Shown here in pieces: positions 1 to 9,742 of a stretch of DNA of 20,548 bases. Numbering within the stretch: position 1 is the stretch's first letter; each line of letters starts with the position of its first letter. A program made the position numbers and the translations under genes. Origin of the DNA: Phoronis ovalis (Eukaryota > Phoronida > Phoronidae); assembly GCA_028565635.1 (NCBI GenBank), contig JAOXYB010113491.1, positions 1 to 20,548 of the forward strand, read 5' to 3'. The notes under the pieces were generated by a model. The model was not told the origin of the DNA. It worked only from the letters and a program-made list of their open reading frames with translations, and did not search any database.

Positions 1-2460
1 CGTTGTTTTATGCGTTGAGTAACCGAAGGAACTATGTTGCGGATGAGAGCGATGTGAAGCGTAGCTCCTCTACTGATTATACAAGATGAGTTCTGACATC
101 GTTTACAAGAAAGTTTGGTTATCAATATGTGATCGTGCACCTGCGCGCGTGCCAGCATGTGCTTAAGATAATACGCTGGGATCAGTGATAAAGAGATTGC
201 TGAAATTATAATTTTTGAAATGCTATATTCCGCTGTAACAAAACTCGATTGCAAACAACTATGCTCGCCAGGGGTTCATTATTGTACCCCATTTAGGCTT
301 TCATACTGAATATAGTTATTACAATCAAACTTTTATTTTTAGCCATTTAAAAATTATTATTAAAAAATCCTAGTTTCTGTGTACAATGTGCATTAGTTCT
401 AATCATTATTCACCTCCACACTAAACAGAATAATGTCGGCAAAAAAAGATAAGAGTATAATTATATAAGCGAGGAAAAATATGTATTATAAAGAACATAT
501 TCCAATATTAATTTTTAAATCATGCTATTTTTGCTATTATTTTCAAATGTCGTCGTTGCTTAGCATTCTGTTATTAGGAAATTAATATTTTATGTAACAT
601 GAATATATTACTTCACTGTTAATTAGTTGTGGTTATTAGTCTTATGGTTGGCTTATCAAAAATTATTGATCAGGACTTACTCATAAACTATTCTAAAAAG
701 GGATATATTTCGACTTCTAAAACTAGTTTTCAAATTCTTATGTGAAAAAAGAAAAGATGAGAAGAGTAAAATTAAAGTACATGGATATATTGGAATATGT
801 ACAAGTATTTGAATTTTTTACACATAGTATTTTTCAACTTGGGTCTGCTTTTACGTTTTAAAGTGGGCTGGCAATAGGTGGCGTGCCCTGCTTGCTGTTT
901 CCAAACCTGCGGGAATAATGAAGAGCATCTATGTATAATGTTTCGCCTGTAAGGAGACACATTCCTAATTTTATTTTCTATATAGGACTCGTGTATAGTA
1001 GATCTTTCCTGTGGGATCGTATTTATTTAAACTTTCTTACGGGAAGTTTTAAGACTTGTTAAGTTAGAATCTTGTTACATTAACATTGTCTTTTTGCAAA
1101 AAACGTAAACGTCTACTTTTTAGTGTGGTATTTTGTAGTTTTGGTATAATGTAGCTCATTGTTTAGTGTTGCCTAGGTATAAGCATTGTCAGGATTGTTG
1201 GGGTCAGGTGTAAGGCCTCTACCAAAACCCTAATAATTATATCACCTGAGAGTGTTATTTCTTTTCCTTCTCGGCACGTTTAAACTGCCACTACTATATT
1301 ATTCGCTATCACAATGCAATTTTTATTATCGGTATCCAAGTGTAAGGGCCAATATAAGTGCATTCATAAAAGACAAAAGATTTCATTGATAGGAATGTGG
1401 TTACAATGCCTCATGGGCTCCCTCTTCATAGATATTTAGATTAAGTCTATCTGATCCGAAGCAATTTGAAAACTCAAAATATATCTGTATATCTTTATAC
1501 AGGTATACACATTTTTAAATATGAAATAGGTTTTAAAAGGCGAAATCCCAGTTTGTATCCCCTTTGAATGACCCTTTACAAGGGCATTAAGTACTAGTTC
1601 TGTATGATATTATTTCTCGCATACTGTAAATCATGTAATATAAAAAGTAAATAGAACACAGAGATATAAATGTAAGAATATTGTAATTATAGAAACGTCA
1701 TTTAATATGATACAGCTTAAAATAAACAGAAAATACAAAGAATAATAAGAAAAAGCCAGCTATATATAATCTAACGAAGGAAAATATTACTTATACTATA
1801 AGAAGGACACATATATAATGAAAGCTGCGGGACATGTAGATAAGCAACCAGAGATGCAGATTAAAAGGGAATATTCCTGTTACACTGCATTCTAATAGTT
1901 TCGTGTTTATAATCAACAAATATAAACACATAAATAAATGTAAATTTGTTTCGCCCCTCTCTGAACTATTTATCTGACTGTCTGCATTTTACCGAGCAAA
2001 ATAGAAATTATAATGTTGTATTACTTCGTTTCAATTTGGGTTTTCTAGAATATAATGGTAATAGTGACATAAATCTCTTCAATCAAAGCGATTCAGTTAC
2101 ATGTGTGTTCAGTGTTCCATAAACCATTAACAATATATGTCGCGTTCTAAAAATGCGTACAATTTTGATCTTCATTTTACAATACGATATACGAGTACTT
2201 AAATTAAATGAAATTATTTGCAATACAATGAAATGTTATAAATAACTAAACAATTCATATATATATATTAAATATATTGCTGTTATAAATTTTCCATTGC
2301 TTTATACTTGTACTATAACTTATAGTATCAATTTGACTAAATAAATTAAGAACCTTTTAAATATGGTGTACTGCAGTAACATAAAGTTATTCATTCGTTG
2401 TGTATAAACAGTACATGTAAAAGCTGTATTGTTACGTTATATTGTATCTTGTGTTCTTTT
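1..2460. other. AT-rich DNA without a recognisable gene
   Basis: I see only short, low-complexity frames. A GC-richer patch at about 840-960 stands out. Read on the minus strand it has a pyrimidine-rich run into CCGCAG (around 912), which resembles a splice acceptor, followed by a short protein-like frame. This could be an exon or transposon relic, but nothing confirms it. An AT dinucleotide tract lies near 2255-2268. Confidence 0.5.
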
Positions 2461-2615
2461 ATAATGTGTATTGTTATTGCTGTTGATTGTTTTGTTGTTA
2501 CTATGTCCCGGCGGTATGGTAGCATAACTTATATCATGTGTTATTTTATAATGTGTATTGTTATTGATTGTTTTGTTGTTGCTATGGCCAGGCGCTATTG
2601 TAGTATACCATATTA
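2461..2615. repeat. Two-copy ~87-bp tandem repeat
   Basis: ATAATGTGTATTGTTATTG begins at 2461 and again at 2548. Both units continue with GATTGTTTTGTTGTT, CTATG and a GC-richer GGCG core, and the second unit is shorter. The open frames here are a by-product of the repeat and read as low-complexity protein, so I do not call a gene. Confidence 0.7.
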
Positions 2616-3256
2616 ACTTGTATTTACCCATCACAACAGCTGAAACAACTGGCAGAGCAAAACGGATGTAGTCGCTTGCAAATAATTTAGTTAGTTGAAG
2701 TTTTATCGACAGGCTTTAACACGAAAAAATTGGAACAAGGAGTGACTTCTCGTACATTTTACTCACTGTAAATAAACATAATCTGATGGAGATTGAAGAC
2801 GACAATAAAATGACGAATGATCATACCGGGAAGACATCGCGCACTGGACAAACGTTTATTAACTCCATTTTCAACACAGTTTCTGTATTTGCGTGAATTC
2901 GAGTTTCTCGTACTGCGACATTTATGTTGACATTGTAACAAAGCTACATAATGTTTAGGAAATTAAGGTATGTAATTTTTCTTTAAAAACTGACATAGAT
3001 ACAGCTTAGCATGCTGTTTCCTTGTCATGCACAAACTATACTGCTTTCATTTTACGAATTTGTGCAATAATTATGTACCTGTGTTTTTCCTGTGTCACTG
3101 TGTACAATTTACCTAAGGGTAAAGTGTAGATAAACGTAGGAAAAAGGGTGACAAGTAAGTAAGTAACATTACTATCAATTTTATGTATGAATAAGTGTTC
3201 CCAAGAAAAAATCGAGATATGGTGCCATTGTGTGAACATAAATTCAGGGTCGTAAG
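2616..3256. other. Non-coding stretch before the MITE
   Basis: Apart from the weak 36-codon frame at 2786, I see no gene, RNA gene or strong repeat here. Confidence 0.4.
2786..2896 (+). CDS. Small unrecognised ORF, possibly a first exon (speculative)
   Basis: A 36-codon frame starts MEIEDDNKMTNDHTGKTS and ends VSVFA before TGA. Its mixed composition looks more protein-like than the surrounding AT-rich DNA. A GTGAAT sequence at the end could act as a weak splice donor. I do not recognise it and see no following exon. Chance is the most likely explanation. Confidence 0.15.
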   Translation: MEIEDDNKMTNDHTGKTSRTGQTFINSIFNTVSVFA

Positions 3257-3696
3257 CGCCCGGGGGCTCACTTAAAAAAGTCGGTTGCGCATGCTTGTCC
3301 GAAAAAACGGGGGAAAAGGGTACCGTTTTCGCCGTTCGACGGGATTCCCTAAATGGGCAAATGTAACTTCCCGTTAAGGGGTTGGTTTTTCACGTACACC
3401 TCCCGTTTAGGTGTCCTTTTTTCAGTGGGAGCAGCGAGCATTACCTTTTGCCGACCATTTTGCTTTTTTTTGAATTTAGTGTATTATTTTGTTTTGACGA
3501 CTTTGTTTTATTTCTGGTTGTCGATTTTTTTTGGTTGTTAATTTTTCATAGAAAACTTCCCGTTTAGGGGTTCCCTTTTTAGCAAAATCCCCTGGTTAGG
3601 GGTGGTATTTTGATCCTCCACTTCCCGTTTAGGGGCTTATTTTGCACCCTACGGACGAGCATGGATACCCAACTTTTTTCAAGTGAAACCCCCGGG
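3257..3696. mobile_element. Non-autonomous DNA transposon (MITE) with imperfect terminal inverted repeats
   Basis: The left end (3259-3301) starts CCCGGGGG and includes CACTT, AAAAAAGT and CATGCTTGTCCG. The right end (3652-3696), read on the other strand, starts CCCGGGGG and has CACTT, AAAAAAGT and CATGCTCGTCCG in the same order. GTCGTAAG (3249-3256) and GTTGTAAG (3697-3704) may be an 8-bp target duplication with one mismatch, which would fit a hAT-type element. The interior has no protein-coding capacity. It carries copies of CTTCCCGTTTAGGGG or close variants at 3367-3381, 3399-3413, 3556-3570 and 3621-3635, with a related CCCCTGGTTAGGGG at 3589-3602. Confidence 0.65.
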
Positions 3697-3699
3697 GTT

Positions 3700-4716
3700 G
3701 TAAGACAGTTTCAAAAGGGGTGCGTCTGTAGTATTTTTAGTATAAATAATATGTCTTGATCGAACCAGAGATGCCGTAGGCAGCTCAGACGTACGCCGCG
3801 AAGCGCCTTGGGGGGATGGTCCAGAAGGGGTGTGTCAATCGGCGTGAAGTCTGGAGCTCGTTTAAGGGCGCCTGAAATTATAGTTCCTGCATTCTGGTAC
3901 ATTTTTAGCATAAAATCTCCTTTCAAACTTGACTATAAAATCATAATTAAAACAACCATTTAACCTATATGGTTTATATGCGACCTATATACATATACTC
4001 CGGTTTCAATACCACCATGTACAAAAAATACGTTAATCAGATTAGTTGCATTTATTCCGGTCGCACACAAGCTTCATCAAAGCGATGGCCCAGTTGTCAG
4101 ATTAATATCTTTCAAGATCGCCTCGGATTGTTTTTGAAGTACATTATATTCGCAATGATTAGATTTTAAAAGTAAAGTTTGGCTTGTTGTTGAGGAACAA
4201 TGCATTCGCAATGATTATATTTATAAGTAGATTTGAAACGTTTATGCGTGCTGGTACAATTGTGCAATCAAAGTAAATGTAAAAAAAACTTGTGTTAGGT
4301 ACGGATGTGTTTGATTTTTTACCGGAACCCATTTTTATGTCCACCCGCCTTATTCACGAAGATTAGAGAAACAAACATTCCAATTTTACAAAAATGTTAC
4401 ACTGTTGGTCTCTACATTACATGCAACAATGATTTTTTTATTGCATGTAATATTTTAAAACAGCGTTTTAATTTTAATGTTATAGTCAATTTGAAAAAAC
4501 AATTTTATTCTCAAAATGGAGGATATAATATTCATTAAAAAAACGACCCTTTTAAAAATGGCCACCGGACCCCACGCCGTTTATGAAAGGGGGACCTTCT
4601 GTTTGACTCTCCTCCCGCATGTCGCTTCACAGCGTGCGAGTTGCTTCCAGCAGCCCTGGTTCGAGACACACAATTTACTATAAACGCACCCCCCCCCCCT
4701 TTGAAAAGTGTCTGAC
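3700..4716. mobile_element. Candidate element with ~100-bp imperfect inverted repeats
   Basis: The left end (about 3700-3805) and the reverse complement of the right end (about 4621-4716) share landmarks in the same order: GTAAGACA or GTCAGACA, TTTCAAA with a run of G, TGCGT, TCGAACCAG and a terminal GAAGCG. The interior is AT-rich with no convincing ORF. It includes an 11-bp stem (4416-4426 with 4441-4451) and two copies of ATTCGCAATGATT near 4150 and 4204. I cannot find a clean target duplication. It could instead be two related repeats inserted in opposite orientation. Confidence 0.45.
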
Positions 4717-5218
4717 GGCCCTGGAGAGCAATGTAGAGTCAAGGTCAAGCTGTTATTCATCTTTTTTGTTCGAGCGTCCCGAGGTTTTTCATAAAAAAGA
4801 TTTACAAAATAAGGTAACCTGTGCGATCATCATTAAAAATATTAATGAGAGGCCATGATCATCAGCACTGCCCTCAAGAATGTTCATGAAGCTGTAAAAG
4901 ATGAGCAGCGTAAGATTGTATAACCGCCCTGTAAACTAAACGTATATACTAAAAAACTGTATGATGCACATGAGCTTATATACAATAAAATTATGCCTTT
5001 TCCATGATATTTTCAATGTTTTATAATAAATGATATCTAAGCAGCACATTCAACATTATTCTTCCATTTTTAAATTTGGTTTGCTCCTAAACAGTGTATT
5101 AACACTATTCAATACCCTACATTTCTGCATACATGTATGAATGCATACGTACACGCACTCACACACATTCAGCAAATGATCATTAGAATTATTGTTACTG
5201 ATAATTCAAGGAAATTAT
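4717..5218. other. Upstream region of the gene; possible intron
   Basis: This stretch holds the candidate exon at 4855-4909. After the GTAAGA donor the sequence becomes AT-rich and stop-rich, as expected of an intron of about 300 bp. I cannot identify a promoter with confidence. Confidence 0.35.
4855..4909 (+). CDS. Possible upstream coding exon (speculative)
   Basis: An ATG at 4855 opens 18 codons of plausible protein (MIISTALKNVHEAVKDEQ) and runs into GTAAGA at 4910, a canonical 5' splice donor. If spliced to the weaker acceptor ending at 5210, the phases match and the frame continues into the nucleotidyltransferase-TPR exon. With the stronger-looking acceptor ending at 5232 the frame would not match. 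I do not recognise the peptide. It could instead be chance. Confidence 0.2.
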
Positions 5219-5232
5219 GTTTTATATTGTAG
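5219..5232 (+). promoter_or_regulatory. Candidate 3' splice site
   Basis: A T-rich stretch runs into TTGTAG ending at 5232, which fits a 3' splice acceptor. It would enter the reading frame at the third base of a codon. It would explain why the open frame has no ATG until 5507, although its sequence between 5233 and 5507 looks protein-like. A weaker acceptor (TTCAAG) ends at 5210. Splice sites cannot be proved without a transcript. Confidence 0.4.
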
Positions 5233-8200
5233 ATATTTTACAACCTTTACAAGGTTACTAAGAAGAGATATTACTAATAATGAAAATCAAGTCGGGACAG
5301 TCCTCTTTAAGCCTCACAAACCGTTTAAGCTTTTCTGGGCAGCACCATTATCTACACTGTCTCAGACGTTCATAACAAAATGTGAACAGCAAACCAAACA
5401 AGATACATATACCCGCACAAATGAGTCTCAAAACTGTAGTACAGACGATAATTGTTTTTCTGAAAGCACTAATCAAAGCAAATGCTATGAAAACTGTATA
5501 CATGATATGACCGAATCGGCACTATTAAAACAAGAACTAAAACTTGCCGATGAGCTAAAACAATTAACAATTAGCAAGCAAGAAGAAACCGAAAGAAACA
5601 CTTGCGAGGAAGAAGCCCGGATTTTTATAGAAATGAGCAAAATTTATAATCAACGAGCAATGAACATAAAAAATAAATCAAATGGTAATGCTCGAGAAGG
5701 AAAAACAAGTGTTTTGTTGAAAGTTGGTCAATTTTTCACTCAGCGACAATTGAACATAGACCATAACTCAAATGAGGCAAAACGAGATAAGAAAACAAAT
5801 ATTTTGGTGAAAGTTAGCCAAATTTTGCTTCAAGGCAGAATGAAAATTAGAGATAACACATATAGAAACAAGCAAAATCAAGAAGCAAGCATGCTGTTGA
5901 AAGCTGGCCGGGTTTTCAATCAGGAAAGAAAATCAACGGGATACAGCCGGGAAAAAGAAGGTACTATCTTAACAAAAGTGGGCAAAATTTTCCATCAACA
6001 AACAGGGAGCAAAAACTATCAATCAAATGTTCAGAGTCACAAAAAGGAAGCAGAAATTTGGAAGAAAATGGGAAAACGTTTCAATATTCATCAGCTACAA
6101 CCAGGCATACGAGTTAAAAATGATGTAGAAATGGGAAATAATTTTATCAAAGCCTCTGCATTATTGAATTCGGCACTTATTCGAACAGTTAAGAAGACTG
6201 AAAATGTAATGGAAGAATTGGAGCAAAATGAAAAACAATTTTTAGAATGCATTGGACTTTCTGCTGGGAAAACGAATCCTTTGATTTATGTTGAAAAATT
6301 CAAAAAAGAAATAGAAAATTTTCGAACAAACATTTCCGTCAAACTAGACGTAATTTGGAAACAAGCAAAGAGATATGATATCAATTTAGACAAGCAAGAT
6401 CGATTAGAAAAGGAACAAACACTTAATCTACAGACCCAGCAGTTAAGTCACAATATTTCAGAGGGTATGAAAATATTTGTTAGTCATGTACTTGAAAAAT
6501 GTTACGATATACTAGGCCCAGCTCCACAGGAACATGCTGTAGTCGGACTTGGGTCGCTGGCGAGGGAGGAAATGACACCATACTCAGACTTAGAATTCAT
6601 GATACTTATTAAAAATGACGACCCAAAGAACATGCAGTATTTCCGAAACTTAACAAACTTATTTCATTTGTTTGTTTTAAATCTTGGTGAAACACCATTG
6701 CCATCTCTTGCAATTAAAACTTTGAACGATTACGATAAATATGGGGGAGATTGGTACTATGATGAGGTAACACTGAATGGATTCTCATTTGATGGCGCTA
6801 TGCCCAAGGCGTGTAAAACGCCACTAGGACGTCCAGACAGAAAATTCAAAGCTGGCATTGAGTTAATTCAAACCCCAGGAAACATGTCAAAATACCTCCA
6901 TTGTGATCATGCTATCAAAGAAGGTTATTATCTGGCCGATATTCTCCGTACATGCACTCTGATCCATGGAAGTGAAGGATTGTTTAATAATTTCACTAAA
7001 TTAGCTTTGAAGGTAGGAAGTAACACGGATAATAAACAGCATGGTCAGGATGTTCTGATAGCTGACTCGGAGACATATCAGAATAAACTTCCATGGTACT
7101 TAAATAAAGAGCAAGGATATATGGTCCACAACATTAAAAAAGAAATATACCGTCTACCAACATTGGTTACTAACGGGTTCAAACTATCATTCAACTTGAC
7201 TTGTAATACACCATGGACATTACTTGATGAAATGGCAAACAAGTATTACTTAACAAAAGAAGGCGCACATAATTTGAAGACCGTCGTTTCAATCGCTGTG
7301 TTACTCAGGTTGATGACGTATATGGAAAACAAGGGGCAACGTAATAACATCAGTTTTTTACAGCAATTCATGGACACACACGGGCGTTCAGATGTACAAA
7401 ACTATGTACATCACGTTAATTCCGAAGTGTTAATCATTCGTTTTTACCTAAGTGTAATTCCGTTGATTGACTGCCTAAATAGGTACAAACAAACAAGACA
7501 GCGAGTACTGGTAAATATTCCCTTGACTGAATTGATCAAGGAAAACCAGTTCTTCTTTGATACTGGATATGAGCTAAAGGGCCACATTTATAAAATGTTA
7601 CAATTGCACACAAAGGCTTTATCGTGCTTTCAGAAAGCACTTCAATATAAAACAGGCTATGGAACATATCCAGATGTAGCAAAATTATTAAATAACATAG
7701 CATGGTTGTATGGGCGCCTGGGTGCTTATGATAATACAGTGTCACACTATCTACAATCATTACAGATATTCAAACAGATTTACGGTGAAGGTGCACTTCC
7801 AGATGTAGCAACATCATTACATAACATAGCATCAGTGTACTATAAACTGGGTAATTATGATAATACATTGTCACACTGCCTACAATCACTTCAGATGATG
7901 AAGCAGATTTGCCGTGAAGGTGCACCTCCAGCTGTAGCAGCATCATTAAATAACATAGCTCTAGTGTATGACTGCTTTCAGAAAGCACTTCAACATAAAA
8001 AAGGCTATGGAACAAATCCAGATGTAGCACTATTATTAAATAACATAGCATACTTGTATGATAGCCTGGGTGATTATGATAATGCATTGTCACGCTGCCA
8101 ACAATCACTGCAGATGTTGAAGCAGATTTACGGTGAAGGCGCACATCCATATGTAGCAATATTATTAAATAACATAGCATCAGTGTATGGTAGCCTGGGT

Positions 8201-9157
8201 GATTATGATAATGCATTGTCACACTGCCAACAATCACTGCAGATGAGAAAACAGATTTTTGGTGAAGGTGCACATCCAGATGTAGCAGTATCATTAAATA
8301 ACATAGCATTAGCGTACTATGAACTGGGTGATTATGATAATGCATTGTCACACTATCTACAATCAATACAGATGCACAAACAGATTAACGGTGAAGGTGC
8401 ACATCCAGATTTAGCAATATCATTAAATAACAGAGCATCATTGTATAGCATGCTCGGGAAATATGATAATGCATTGTCATACTTGCAACAATCACTACAG
8501 ATGATGAAGCGGATTTACGGTAAAGGTGCACATCCAGATGTAGCAGCATTATTAAGTAACATAGCATTAGTGTATGGCCGCCTGGGTGATTATGATAACG
8601 CATTGTCACACCACCAACAATCACATCAGATGCTGAAGCAGATTTACGGCGAAGTTGCACATCCATTAGTAGCAATGTCATTAAATAACATAGGAGCAGT
8701 GTATAGTAGCCTGGGTGATTATGATAATACATTGTCACACTGCCAGCAATCACTTCAGATGCTGAAGCAGATTTACGATGAAGGTGCACATCCAGCTGTA
8801 GCAGGATCATTAAATAACATAGCATCAGCGTATGACAGCCTGGGTGAATATGATAATGCATTGTCACACTACCAACAATCACTACATATGACAAGACAGA
8901 TTTACGGTGAAGGTGCACATCCATATGTAGCAATATCATTAAATAACATAGCATTTTTGTATTATAACCTGGGTGATTATGATAATGCATTGTCACACTT
9001 CCAACAATCACTTCAAATGTTCAAACAGATTTACGGTGAAGGTGCACATCCAGATGTAGCAAAAGTATTAACTAACATAGTAGGGCTGTACTATAAAGTA
9101 GGTGATCATGATAATGCAGTGTCATACTACCAACAGTTACTTCAGATGTCCACATAG
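5233..9157 (+). CDS. GlnD/DUF294-type nucleotidyltransferase fused to a TPR array (large exon)
   Basis: This is the one convincing gene of the left arm. Residues are numbered from the codon at 5192. Residues 142-330 hold seven copies of a ~30-residue lysine-rich helical repeat, and 332-440 look helical. The nucleotidyltransferase signature is at 452-469, with G452 and GS at 454-455 followed by SDLEF (D466 and E468 as metal-binding acids). DGAMPKACKTPLG is at 534-546. A DUF294_C-like helical segment is at about 673-711, and twelve TPR units follow from 828 to the end. The family transfers a nucleotide to a protein or small molecule; TPRs bind partners. Substrate is unknown, and no signal peptide or membrane helix is seen. 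The frame is open from 5180, but 5192 is TTG, not ATG. The first in-frame ATG is 5507, and a good splice acceptor ends at 5232, so I treat this as a downstream exon. No introns interrupt it. Confidence 0.8.
5615..6181 (+). repeat. Coding array of a ~30-residue repeat
   Basis: Seven related segments begin at residues 142, 172, 202, 232, 257, 287 and 314, with spacings of 30, 30, 30, 25, 30 and 27 residues. The shared core is roughly x-IL-x-KVG-x-IFNQ-R, with K, V/M, G/S, I/F and Q at fixed places, followed by a polar Lys/Asn-rich linker. Divergence between units is high, so this is an old array, unlike the TPR part. I do not recognise it as a named domain. It may form paired helices or a degenerate TPR-like solenoid. 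Confidence 0.6.
7673..9157 (+). repeat. 129-bp tandem repeat encoding 43-residue TPR units
   Basis: The motif PDVA or a variant recurs at residues 828, 871, 914, 944, 987, 1030, 1073, 1116, 1159, 1202, 1245 and 1288. Spacing is 129 bp throughout except for one 90-bp unit between 7931 and 8021. Each unit carries the pattern LNNIA-x-x-Y-x-x-LG-x-YDNALSH-x-x-QSLQM, which matches TPR helices A and B, and is close in length to the 42-residue kinesin-light-chain type. Units are very similar at DNA level, which indicates recent homogenisation. The repeat also keeps one antisense frame open, which is not itself a gene. Confidence 0.9.
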
Positions 9158-9241
9158 ATTTACGGTTGTTAAGGTGCATATCCAGATGTAGCAAAATCAG
9201 TAAATAACATACCGTCAATGTTTATGATAGCCTAGGTGATT
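9158..9241 (+). pseudogene. Decayed TPR unit beyond the stop codon
   Basis: The 129-bp repeat continues past the stop. The stop TAG at 9155-9157 occupies the position of a CAG glutamine codon in the other units. Downstream, the unit has a 3-nt insertion that creates a second in-frame stop (TAA near 9170). It then keeps CCAGATGTAGCA and TAAATAACATA, and after that gains about 2 nt near 9220, which breaks the frame. Similarity ends near 9241. This is a remnant of a formerly longer array. Confidence 0.75.
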
Positions 9242-9635
9242 CTTACATGCCCGTCAGACGAGAGGGTTCGTTGGGCACGAACACACCCCCATTTTGAAAT
9301 AAGAGGAACGTTTTCTTACGCTATAATCACGGAATCGGCGTATAGTTAAGTGGCAGGAGGTTGCGTAATTACACAAGAGTTACCATAGGTGTGGAAAGAT
9401 TAGCCTCTATTGCCCTCATAATTACATTCTGATTTCAAAAACATGACAGAGACAAAATAATAACACGGTTCGCCCAAAGACGCGAACGAAATATGGAGCT
9501 TCAAAGCATTATTTATAAATGACGCTATATGTCATTTTCTCATCTCTACTGTACACTGTGACCGGATATAAATGCGCCAAGTTCAACATTTCATAAAATT
9601 TGGTTTTTCAAAATGTACTTTCCAAATTTGAAACA

Positions 9636-9647
9636 AATAAAAATAAA
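9636..9647 (+). terminator. Tandem polyadenylation signals
   Basis: Two abutting AATAAA hexamers lie about 480 bp after the stop codon in AT-rich sequence. They are the first canonical poly(A) signals I see downstream of the gene and are likely to set its 3' end. The 3' UTR would then stop about 540 bp before the hairpin core. Confidence 0.45.
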
Positions 9648-9742
9648 GATAATTCATTTCTAATTGGAATATTATGACATTATTAAAATTTCTCAAGAGT
9701 ATTTATGTTGTTTTTGCATTTTTTGTTAAATATAGCATTTTC

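Noticed and set aside
2398-2634. Overlapping small ORFs on both strands
   Set aside because: They are by-products of the 87-bp tandem repeat and read as low-complexity protein.
3353-3567. Two overlapping 61-62-codon frames in the MITE
   Set aside because: They are phenylalanine-rich reads of T-rich transposon DNA with no protein-like features.
4619-4720. tRNA-derived SINE, based on GGTTCGA at 4658-4664 and TCGAACC at 3760-3766
   Set aside because: The motif resembles a pol III B box, but I see no convincing A box at the right distance. Both copies sit in the inverted ends of one candidate element, which explains them more simply.
5192-5232. Translation start at 5192
   Set aside because: The codon is TTG, not a normal start in animal nuclear genes, and a likely splice acceptor lies just downstream.
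7536-9011. Long antisense open frames across the TPR array (74, 198 and 208 codons), and their mirrors at 11538-13013
   Set aside because: The 129-bp period is a multiple of three, so one stop-free antisense unit stays open through the whole array. The product is a histidine- and leucine-rich shadow of the TPR codons, not an independent gene.
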